Source: Rusavskia elegans (lineage: Eukaryota; Ascomycota; Lecanoromycetes; Teloschistales; Teloschistaceae). Taken from it: a stretch of 64,000 nt of DNA. Each line of letters begins with the position of its first letter. The first letter of the stretch is position 1. The position numbers and the translations under genes were made by a program. Below, piece after piece: positions 48,767-60,100 of this stretch. The stretch spans positions 62,001 through 126,000 of the forward strand of contig SAUG01000063.1 of the NCBI GenBank assembly GCA_011316305.1, written 5' to 3'. Under the pieces are notes generated by a model. The model did no database searches. It was given only the letters and a program-made list of their open reading frames with translations, and was not told the DNA's origin.

Positions 48767-49203
48767 TATATCTATAAACAGAAGTATAACAAGTAATTAT
48801 TTTAAATTAATATAAAAATAAGTTAGTCTAATTACTAGAGTAATATATAGCGATAACTAATAAATTAAATATAAACTATAAAGGTATCGAGTTCGGAATC
48901 TATATAAATAATAAAATCCTTTACTATTTAGATTATTTATAAACTAAAATAATTAAAATAGCTTTATTTTAGGGTATTTACTTACTAAAACTACTAAGAT
49001 TTAAGGTACTTATAGTATTTATTTACTAAAACTATTAAAATTAGGATATTTAGAATATTTATTTACTAAAACTATTAAAATACTCTTTAGTATTAATATT
49101 AAAGCTGTTCTATATATCTCTGCCTATCGAGGCGTAATAGGGAATCCCGCGCTATACTAAATACTACCGCGTTCCCGAAGGTACGCCGCCTGTGCTTATA
49201 ACA
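48767..49203 (-). repeat. Family B right LTR, part 2
   Basis: The remaining 437 bp of the LTR split by family C. It ends GCCTGTGCTTATAACA and is less mutated than the left LTR, which shows what the original LTR end looked like. Confidence 0.82.
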
Positions 49204-49381
49204 ACGAAGCTCGCCGCCTAGTCGCTAGAACGTCGCTAGCGTATTAAATTTCGATCTTTTTTTATTTTCTCCTTTCTTTTATTACTAGACTATATTCTGG
49301 ACTTTCTAGGATATAAATTAATTCTATAATATATTTTTCGTCTGGTCTATAATTGTATACTGTTCTAGAAACATATATATT
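49204..49381 (+). repeat. Family C LTR fragment (positions about 57-240)
   Basis: This begins abruptly at ACGAAGCTCGCCGCC in mid-LTR, directly against the family B LTR end, and runs to the LTR terminus. The first 56 bp are absent from this locus. Confidence 0.78.
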
Positions 49382-49437
49382 TAATATACCAATCAGTTAA
49401 TATCTTGGCGTTTAACAGATATCAATCATTTAAAGCT

Positions 49438-49668
49438 TGTTTCTACTCTGGTATAATAGAAATAATTATAGAATAGACGAAAAATATATTATAGTACTTA
49501 TTTAAAATTTAGAAAATCTAGAATATAGCCTAGTAATAAAGAAAGAAAAAAACAGAAAAGAATCGAGATCCGATATACTAACGATATTCCAGCGACTAGA
49601 CAGCGAGTCTCGTTTCTAAACGTTTCAATTATATCTCCAAGACCTATATAACGCGTTTGACGCTCACA
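49438..49668 (-). repeat. Family C LTR, inverted and less mutated copy
   Basis: A reverse-orientation LTR ends ACGCGTTTGACGCTCACA. It keeps many CA dinucleotides lost in the other copies (CCAGCG, GACAGCG, CTCCAAGACC). With 49,204-49,381 it forms an inverted LTR pair with a spacer of about 56 bp. Confidence 0.75.
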
Positions 49669-52600
49669 AAGAAATAGGTTTAGATTTTTGAAAAGGAAAT
49701 TATAGGCGGTAGAAACGTTAAAGAAAGCGGAAACGACGGCGACGACGACGATAACGATATATTCCAGATTAAAAAAATAGTAATAAAATCGTGATTTTTT
49801 CTATACTATCTATCCAAAATTTATAGTAAATTCATAAAACCTCTACTATCTATATTTTAATTTCCACTATTATATTAACGGTTTTTTAATCTTTTCAATT
49901 GAATTAAATAGATTAAAAAACCGCTAAATAGATTTCTACTATATAAATTATAGAGTTTTTTTATATATCATTCGAAAATCTACTAATAACGTTACCGAAC
50001 TCGCGGTCGAAATTTTTAAAAAAAAAATTTCTAATTTGAGCTCTATAATACTAGTATCTAAATGGATTACGAAGCGATAAAGAAATATCCTAAAGAAAAA
50101 GGCGGCTAAAAAGATTAAAATAAGAAAAAAGCCGCGAAAAAAACTACCGAGAAAAAAGCTATCGAAAAAAAAACTGCCGAAGAAAATATCTAGTAACTAG
50201 TAATTTTTCTATATAATATAAACGTCTTTTTTCAAATTCAGATATAAGATAAAGGCGTTTAAAAAAAAGATATTTGAATTATTCTATCGGCGCCATATAT
50301 TGTAAGCTAGAATATCTACTAGAAAGAAGATTTTCTTACTAGTAGTATTTTTAAAAGGTACGAAATAACGAATTTTTTTAGTTTCGATACTTTTACTAAT
50401 AATATTATTAAAAAGAATTATAAAAAATTTTAATTCCGAAACGGTTTTTTTTATAAAATTTTTCGTAACTATTTATTTTTTAAATAAAAAATATTATAGC
50501 GAAAGTAAATTAAAGAATTTAATCGATCAGTTAAAAACTAATACTAATATTTGATACTAGATTAATATCGAAAAGAAAAAAAATGATATTTATATTAAAT
50601 AGAAATACGAGCCGTTAATTAATAAATCGGCTCGTAATATAAATAAAATAGGTAAATACGTTAGAAAGAAAGTTTAAAACAAAAATAAAAAAAATAAAAG
50701 GTTTTCTAACGTTTCTAAATCCGAAAATCTATCAATAACTAATTTTACTAATATTAAATCTTCTAAGATTTCTGATATCTTATTATTATTACTATCTTAA
50801 GATAATAATAAAAAAATAAAAATCATCTACTATTAAAAAGTAAAAATTTACAACCGCTTTTTCTAAAAAAAATAGAGAAGTTTATAGGTAATTTGAATAT
50901 AATTTTTTTAAATTATATCGTGACGATAGAGTCGATTATATAGGCGATTATAAATATAGTTACTAGTAGCTAATTAGCGACAAAATCTATTATTTATTAA
51001 TTATAAACTAGATAGCCGTATAAATAAATGTAATAAGTCTATATAAATAGAAAAAGATAAAATATATAAAAATTACTATATCTAACCCGCCGAGGAAAAC
51101 TAAATATTAGTTTATTACTTTCTATATAAAAGGCTTCGAGATATTCTAAACCGCGAAAAAAAAGAAGAAAAAAAGTAAATACTATTCCTAATTAACATAT
51201 ATCTTTATAAATATTAATTAAATTCCTATTCGGATAATATAACTATAGCAGTTTATTTATTATAGTTTAAAAAACCTAGAAGAATTATCTAACTATTTAG
51301 AAATTGAATAGAAAACGATAACTTCGATCTCGGTTTTACTTCTATAAATTAGAGCTATATTTTATTATTTTACCGCCGAAAAAAAAGGCTATAATACTAG
51401 ACAAAGAAAATCTACCGGCGATAAATAGTTCCATTCGGGTTTCCGATAATAAAAGGCGTTTATAAACCGAATATTTTGCCTAGTAAATTAAGTATAACTC
51501 TTCGGAATATAAAGATATTAAAATATTATAAAAGAAATATAAAAATATAGAGTTAAATTTTAAGTAGATATATAAATTCGAAAAGAAAAATTAGAAAAAA
51601 ATAAAAATAAAAAGAAATCTCGAGAGCCGCTTTCGCGAAAAGTTCAAAATATAGAAAAAAGAACGTCTATAGAACTAATTTAGTATATTTTATAACGTTG
51701 TAGCTTTTACTAATAAAGTTAGTAGTTAATTTAAAACGTTCGAGATATAAAAAAACGATATTAAAGATAAAGTAAATCTATATTAGTGGATTTTTTATAG
51801 TACTATTATATATATAAATTGAATTATTATATAGTATAATGAAATTTATAAAGATATTAATAATATCATCGATATTCGTATATAGAAGTAAACTAAATAT
51901 CTTATTATTATTTAGATAAAAGTTTTTTCCAAAGATTTTTAATAGTAAGATATTTTCTATAATCGAAATAGATATCGATAAAAAGGTTCTATTTATTTAT
52001 TATTAGTCGCGCGTAAAAAATATTTATAGATACTATAGTCTATATAAATTGTTTGTTGATCTAAAAATTTTAGTTTCCATTTATACGATTTGGTTATATA
52101 GTATAAAGTTAATGTAGATCGTTAAAAAAAAAAGTATCGATAAGGAATTAAAAGAAAAAAGTTTAAAATAGAATTAATTACTAAAAATCGCTAAATCTGG
52201 CGGACGTAATATAAATATTTCTATACTAAATTATTATTTAGCTAAAAACGACTCGATTTTTCTGATTTTTATACTATTAGACTACGCTTTTTTTAGTTTA
52301 AAACTTCTATATATTCTACGATATTATATTTTAAATAATTACTATTTATATTATTATATAAATATTATTTATATTTTAGTATTTCAAAGTTTAATAGTAG
52401 TTCCAATTTTAGTTTTGATTCTTTAAATACGGACCGTAGTAAACTAATTAATTGAACTTCTACTAAAGAAAATAGAATCCGCCGGATAAAACTATAGAGC
52501 TTTGTAAAAAATTAAATTATTAAAATTACTAGATTTATCCTGATATTAACTAATATTTAGATATTATTCAGACGAAAATATTTTATCTAATAAAATTATA

Positions 52601-53289
52601 GAATTTTTCGAATACTATTTAATAATATAGAGTTTATAAAAATCGAATCGCTTTTAACTAAAAAATAAATTAATATAGAAATAATTATTTTACGTCCGAT
52701 AGATTTAACGGTTTTAGTATTATTATCTTTAATCTGAATTTTTATTTTTATTTTCTTTCTACTATTCTTTTATATTTAACTGTTTTATTTAATATCTAAA
52801 TTATTTAGATAATTTTTATCGATTATCTTTTCGTTAATTATCGTTAGATATCAGAAATAGACGAAGTAGCTTTAAATCTTTGAAGCACTAATATAAGATT
52901 TTCTACCCGCCTTTAAAAATTCGCGAAATAATATCGTTATAAAAGCTCTACGGTACTTTTTTATCTAGTTTTTAAAAACTAAAAAAAACTTTTCGATAGA
53001 ATTATAGCCGGGCGAACATAGCCGTAGATATTAGATCTATATTCTAAAATAATTATAAAAATTTTCGATTTTCCTATTCTTTTATACTAAGTATTTATTA
53101 TCGATATTTACGGATTTTAGACTCGAATAGAGATTATATAATAGAAAAATCTACTATTTTAAAATCTATTCGATACGATAGTATTTAATCACACTATAAT
53201 AGATTATATATATTAAAATGCTATCTAAATAAAAAAGAAAAATAATATTATAGCGTTATAAATAATAATAATAAATCCGAAACGTTGGT
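49669..53289 (+). pseudogene. Degraded coding-like region with a Lys/Ala/Glu repeat, family unknown
   Basis: After a GAC/GAT trinucleotide run (about 49,735-49,760), a forward frame at 50,095-50,192 reads as KKAAKK-, TTEKKA- and EKKTAEEN-type repeats ending in a stop, like the basic low-complexity linkers of nuclear proteins. Further forward frames downstream (FHSGFR near 51,430; KSREPLSRKV near 51,615) have moderate stop density. No LTRs, terminal repeats or known catalytic motifs were found. It may be a separate large element or a duplicated gene region. Confidence 0.3.
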
Positions 53290-53530
53290 TGTAAAACGTT
53301 AAACGCGTTATATAGGCCTTGGAAATATAATTAGGACGCTTGGAAACGAGGCTCGCCGTCTAGTCGCTAGAGCGTTACTAGTATATCGGATTTCGATCCT
53401 TTTCTACTTTTTCCTTGTCCTTTATTACTAAGCTATATTCTAGTTTTTCTAGGATATAAACTAGTTCTATAATATATATTTTCGTTTAGTCTATAATCGT
53501 ATACTATTCTAGAAATATATCTATTTTATA
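53290..53530 (+). repeat. Family C 5' LTR of copy 2
   Basis: A 241-bp LTR with the original TG start preserved (TGTAAAACGTTAAACGCG). It is preceded by TTGGT, which would be the left target duplication. Confidence 0.85.
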
Positions 53531-53999
53531 GTTTTAATTTATTAATTCGAACGTTTTTAGCTCGATATATACTATTTATAGTACGATTATATCAACGTCG
53601 ACGTATAGTATTTAAAGTAGTTATAACCGTAATAAAGTATTTTAGATAGATTTATTCTAAGCTAGTAGTAAAGCTATTAAACCGCAGATTATAGATATTA
53701 TAGATTAACCCGATAAATATAATCTATCTACCCTAAAAACGCCTAGTAAAAAAAAACCCTGGTTTATTTTCTATTATTTAAAAAGATTAATTAGAACTCT
53801 ATAGTAACTTTATCGCTAGCGCGTCGAAAGACTATACCGTTTCCGATTACTAAATCTATTAATAGTAGCCGTCTAATAATTAGTTATAGTCTAATAGAAA
53901 TACTTCTTTAGAAACTTTTATAGGTTAACTATCTAGTAATAGTAATAACCCGAATAATCCGATCGATAGAGGAAATAATAGTAATAAGTCCGATAATAA

Positions 54000-55440
54000 T
54001 TTAAAGCTTCGAGCTTTAGAGGTTTAAATAGTAGTAAAAAAGAAAATCCTTTTAAAAATATATTATAGAGTAGAGATTTTCTATATAATAGATCCGAATT
54101 ATATTTTAGATACCGATTTATACTTTTTTAGGCTAACTATTAGGTTTTCGCGAGCGTTTTAAGCTTCGTTAAAATTTAAAATTAAGGAGCCTAAAAAGTA
54201 TAGCGATAAAATTATTTTTAAAAAGTACTATAAAAAGGTTAAATTCTATAGGAATTAGTTCTATAAATCCGATACTTTATCCGCCTATATAGATTAAATT
54301 CGATAGGTCTAGGACTTCGTTAAATATTAGAAGTTAAACTATTAGTTTAAAAAAAAGGAATCTTTTATTAATAAAAATACTTTTAATAATATATTATAGA
54401 ATAAATTTATAGATTTCCCTTTAAATTTTACTATTAATTCTAAAACTTATTTTTAGATACCGCGACGAAATATTTTTATATAATATAAAATAAAGATTAG
54501 AATATTCTAGAATTCTTTAATTTTTTTATATTATTAGAAGTCTAGCTATTTTCTTTATTAGAAAAATAGTATTTAATTTTTTTCTTTTTTAAAATTCGTC
54601 CGGAGCTATAGCGTACTATACGAGTTTAAAATACGAAGTTAAAAGATTTCGGCTATAATAAATAGATAGTTTAAATTATCCGATAGAAGAATATAGGAAA
54701 AGCGACGTTAGATTAATAATAGAATTTTTCTATTAAAAGACCTAATCTACTTTTATATAGTAAAGGGAATTCTCGAAACTTTAAAAACCGGAACCGAAGA
54801 AGCTAATTATAAAAAAATCGGAATAGTATCGGTAGAGAGAATATTTCTAATATTAGTAATACTAATTCTAGAAAACGTTAATAGAATAATAAATCTAATA
54901 TATATTATATTTATAGTAGCCTAGATTATTAGTCTAAAAGTTATCCTAAAAACTAGAACTAGAGTTAAATTAATCGGAAGTCTAATAACTTTTATAATAA
55001 TAGTAATAGATCTTTTAAAAAATCTACCGTTAATATAATAAAAGGTAATTTTAGTAATACTAACTAGTTAAAAAACTATAAAGGCTAGTTATAGCTTCGA
55101 TAATAGCCTAAAATAAATAAATTAAAGCGAGAAACGATCTTTTAATAAAAATATTTATCGAATTACTAGCGAAAGAATATAGTAGAACTAAAACTTTCCT
55201 AGATCTAGATTTTTTAATTAATATCGTTTTTTAATTTTTTTTTATTTAATATAATCTAGAATCGGTCTAAAAAGCCGAAAAACCTTATTTTTAAAAGATT
55301 AAAAGTTAGCGCGCTATCTATTATAGAATATATAACTTAAACTAAATAATAATAGATAGTTAAAACCGTCGGGAAATTTATATATCGCGATTTTATATTT
55401 TTAATACGACCGATAAATATAGTATTCTTTTAGGTATATT
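54000..55440 (+). pseudogene. Degraded Gag of family C copy 2
   Basis: This is collinear with 41,120-42,520 of copy 1, including the zinc knuckle zone (about 54,900-54,945) in which Cys and His codons are changed to Tyr codons. It is cut at 55,467 by the family A insertion. Confidence 0.6.
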
Positions 55441-55467
55441 AGTTTTATATTAGATATATATTGTTAT

Positions 55468-55879
55468 TATTACTTTCACGACTCCATAGAAGTATTTTGG
55501 AAAATTGGCTGGTTAAAAGAAGCTAATTATCTATAGCCGCCTATAGCCGCTATCGCCGACCTTCGTAACGGGATCTTTTAGTAGACGGCTATCTGTCGGT
55601 ACTATCGGCTACTTTTATTATATATATCGCTCTTTTATTTCTATTAGATAGCTTCTTTTTATAGTTATTAATATAATTATTAAATATTCCTATATATTCT
55701 CTTTTTAATTACTTCTATAATAAAGATATTTTATAATATTATAACTATATCTTAACGACTATATAGGATTAGTCGCGATAATTTATACTAGAATTCCTTT
55801 ACTATTTAGTAGTTCGGACTACGCCTATAGCTATAGCTAGGTTTAAATATAACCCCTTCTAATATATAAGGACGTTATA
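55468..55879 (+). repeat. Family A 5' LTR of copy 3
   Basis: A 412-bp LTR begins TATTACTTTCACGACTCC and ends GGACGTTATA. The first 70 bp keep some CA and TG. Confidence 0.86.
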
Positions 55880-57189
55880 TTTTAATTATTTATTATATTA
55901 GTCCTATTACCTCGTTCTATAGAGCGAAGCGATACTATTAAAATAGTAATACTAGATATCTATAAAGGAGATAGAAAATCTATAAAACTTTAGTTTATTT
56001 AGATAAATATTTCCTTTATATTATACGCTAACCAGTTTCCGAATAAAATAGTTAAAATTCTATTTATAACGATCTATTTAGGAAAGGTAGCCTTTAATTA
56101 GGTTTAGTCCCGTATAGAAGACTATTTTAATAACCTCGAAGAATAAAGAAAAGAAAAAATATCCTAGATACTTTATTATTTCGGTAATTTAATTATAGCT
56201 ATTAACAAAACCCTCGGAGACGATAATAAAAATAGAGTAATAGTAAAAAAACTAATAAATCTAGAGTAGTAGAAGTTAGTAGCTATCTATACTATTTAGT
56301 TTAAAACGTTAGTATATAAAATAAACTAGGAAAACTTAGCTCTAAAAGTCTATTTCTTTAAAAGACTTAATAATAGAATTAAGGAAGCTATAGTAGCGAT
56401 CGAAGAATCTAATTTACTAACCGATTTAATCGAATTAATAATAAAAATCGATACTAGATAGTATAAATAATATATCGATAAACAGGCGTTTAGTAAAATA
56501 GGACCAGCTAAAAGATAATCTAAAGGAAATTTAATAGAATTTAATACTACCGAAACTAAAAGATTATAAACTAAAGTTTATTATTTATATAGAAAAATAG
56601 GATACTTTAAAAGGAATTACTTAACTAAAAAAGTAATAGAAGTAATTAAATACTAGTTTATAATAATAAAGGAATTACCTAGAAAAAAAACTAGAAAATA
56701 TATAACTAAAAGTTAGATAGCCTACTATAATAATAAATACTTTATCTATCTATCGGATAAAGAAGGGTTAAGATAGTATCCTATAGAATTAAAAAGAATA
56801 GAAAAAAAACCGGTATTAGAATTTAAATTATATAAAACGAAAAAATCCTTTATAGTAATTTTTAAAATTAAAATCGGAAATTATAAAACGATAGCTTTTA
56901 TAAATAGAAAGAACGAAAATAAAACAATAAAAGAATTATATAACCAGATTAAAAAATATATTTAAAAATATCTTTAATAGAATAATAGGATTTTAAATAT
57001 CGAAGTTAAAATAAAAAATAGATTTATTAGAGTATTAAACTTTATAATAATTAAAAGCCCTAGATAGTATATTATTCTAGAAAAAAAATAGAAAGAATCG
57101 ATTTCGAAAATACTAATATAGGAAAGTACGATTAGAAAAAGAATAGAACTATAAATAATATATCTTTTCGCGTATAAAAACATTTTATA

Positions 57190-60100
57190 TAGACTGATCG
57201 TCGGGTCGGGTTTCGAATCTAGATTAACTAACCCGACCCGACTCGAGTCGGGTTATAATTAAGTCTAATCCGACCCGAATCGGATCGGGTTTTTCTATAG
57301 TTCGACTCGACTCGAACCCGGATCGGGGTCGGGTATCCGGGTTTAACCCGCTAAAACGCTAAGATCGCGAATAAAAATATAATTCTAATATTAAAGTATA
57401 ATTTTTTTCCTATATTATATTATCTATAAATCCTATTTTTTTCTAATACTATACTAAAGATTTTAGATATTCCTAATATTAACGTATACTATTTATTATT
57501 ATCTATTAAATAGTTAATACTATTCGTATTATTATTTAGTATTTATATATCTATATTACCTTCCTATATTACTATTATAAAAATATAATATAAAATATCT
57601 AATATTAATATCGATCTTCGCTTTTTTATTTTCTAAACCGATATAGCTAGCGAGGGCCTTTCTACTAGGTCCCTATTAAGTAATATCTATTCTAGTTAAT
57701 TTATAAGCTAGCTTCTAAACCGATCTATAACCGAAATCCCGGCTAAATTTAATTACTTATATAGAAAATAATAATAGATTATTAAAGATATAGTAGATAA
57801 AATTCGAGCCGACTATCTAGTATTAGTATTTCGGAATAATAATAAGTTTATTTAATAGAATAAAGATTACTATTAAGATTTCTAATAATAGTAGTCTAGT
57901 ATTCCTATCGCTATAGGTATTAAAAATAGGATTTAAAAAAAAACAGCCGATCCTTTATAAACGAAAAAGGCTTTAATATAAAGATAGTCGTTCTAGTAGA
58001 ATTAATTCTACCAGATAGCTTTAATAATAAATAATCTACCTAAAATTATATATAAATACTATTCTAAGATTTTTAACTATCCTATAACCTCTAGTTTTTT
58101 AAATATATCTACTATAAAGAAATATTTTTTAATTAATAGTTATTATAAATCCAAGCGATATAACTTCTAGTCTATTATTAAAGTAATATTTATCCGCGTA
58201 AATAGTAAATAGTAATATAAAATGGTAATATAAAGTTTATTTATTTAATAATAGAAGAAAAGCTATATTAAACTGAATTCTACTTTCGACAAAAATACCT
58301 AAAATAAATACCTATATAAAACTTTCTTGGATCTAAATCTACTAGTCCGAACTATCGAAAATACGAATTTTAGAAAACTATTATAAATACTTCGTCTAGA
58401 TATATAGCTATTTAAGCGTATATAACTTTTAACGATAATCTTTAATAACTTTAAAACTATCCGCGATAGAATTAAATCTAATTTAAAAACTATAGGACGT
58501 ATTTTATTTAAATTAAATATCTAGTTAAATCTATAGAAAGTCGCGTATTTCGGAATACTTATATACTAGATTAATACGCAGTTTTAACTTTAGAAACGTC
58601 TACTTAGATTTATACCTCTATCTATAAATTATTTCGGCCGTTTATAATATTAAAAGCTATTAATATTTTTAGAGTTTTTCTAGTTTAAATAGCAGCTTTT
58701 AAGTATTATTACCGATAATACTAGCTCTAACTTAATATTAAAAAAAGAGCTTAAAAAGGCTTTTAGTCGACTTAATAGTTAATAGGATCGACTATAAAAC
58801 TTACTACATTATATAATTTATTTAGTTAATCTAATAGCCTAAAATTTTATTAAAACTATTAGATTATATATATTAGGCGATAGCTTTATCTATTAGCTAG
58901 ATAATAAGTAAATTATAACTATCGGTACCGGTTTATTAAACGTTATAAAAAAAGTAATTTATATAGGTAATATAAATTTAATAATTTTAATACTAATAGT
59001 ATTTTTAGATTTATACTATTACCGTCTATTCCGGTATCTTCCTTTAATATAAACTTTATTTTAAAAAACTTTAGAATAGGGCCGACCCTAATTCCCGTAC
59101 TAGAAACCTTATTTAAAATATTCGTATTCGATAGAATTCGATTTATTTTATAATTTATAGAATATATCTATTTTACTAAACTATTAATAAATTCCTCGAA
59201 GAGAATTCGCGAAATCTATAAATATAAAGGATTACTTTAGATATAGATAAATAGTAATCTTTTTTTTTATAGGTAGTATACTATAGCCGTTCTATAAAAT
59301 TATTTTAATAGTTTCGCGAACTATAGATATTAGAATTTATCTAGTATACCGATTATATAGTACGCTTTATAATTATCTTACTAAAATATAGGAAATTATA
59401 AAAGCTTCGAACTATTTTTAAAAGGCAATAGTACTAATAGTTTATAAAAAGGCTTTTATTAAATTTACTAAATATTATTTTTTTATTAAAAGTAAAGGAA
59501 GACTAATATATAATCTTACGAATATTTTTAATTCTATAATAAAACTTAATCTTTATTAAAACTTGGATATCGATAAATAAAAAAAAGATATAGAAAAATA
59601 TTTGGGGTATATAGATAAATATCAGAATAAGTTTAAAAAATACTTTAATAAATACTATAGAGTTTCTATTAATTTACTAAATTATAGAACCTACTATAGA
59701 AATAAAAATGGAGTAATATATAATAGTAATATACTATAAATATACTAACTGGTTAATAGCCTGCTATAATTACTTTAAATAGTTTTTTTTAATAGTTCTA
59801 ATATCTTCGAATATCTATTTCCGAAGCTAATCGATACCTTTATACTAATACTACTAAAGATAATCTAAACTAGATATTTTAGAAAGATAATACTTCGAAC
59901 TTTCTAAAATTAGCGTAGATAGCTTGTAATATTCTTTTGTACCTAATATTTTTAGTCGGAATTAAACGGACTTTTAGTTTTACTAGGAGAGTTTATCGAT
60001 AGAATTAAATCTAAATAACTCTATAGTATATAGAATAGACGATAATAGTTAAATACTATAACTATACTATAGATTTAGATTCCGATAAAGTATTAGAAGA

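Larger units (their letters stand above)
34129..49203 (-). mobile_element. Family B Ty3/gypsy LTR retrotransposon, split by family C
   Basis: On the minus strand, LTRs of 492-493 bp lie at 34,129-34,620 and, in two parts, at 40,325-40,380 plus 48,767-49,203. The internal region is 34,621-40,324 (5.7 kb). Next to the left LTR the minus strand reads AATTAAAAAAAAGGACCTAG, a polypurine tract, which confirms the orientation. The reverse transcriptase core is readable. The outer flanks (ATAAC on the left, ACGAA on the right) do not match, and the right flank starts in the middle of a family C LTR, so one side has been rearranged. LTR termini TGTTATA...TATAACA are seen intact at the left end. Confidence 0.8.

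Noticed and set aside
56974..57183. Reverse frame of 69 codons, hydrophobic
   Set aside because: Antisense to the family A interior and made of Ile, Leu, Tyr and Phe codons expected from TA-rich DNA.
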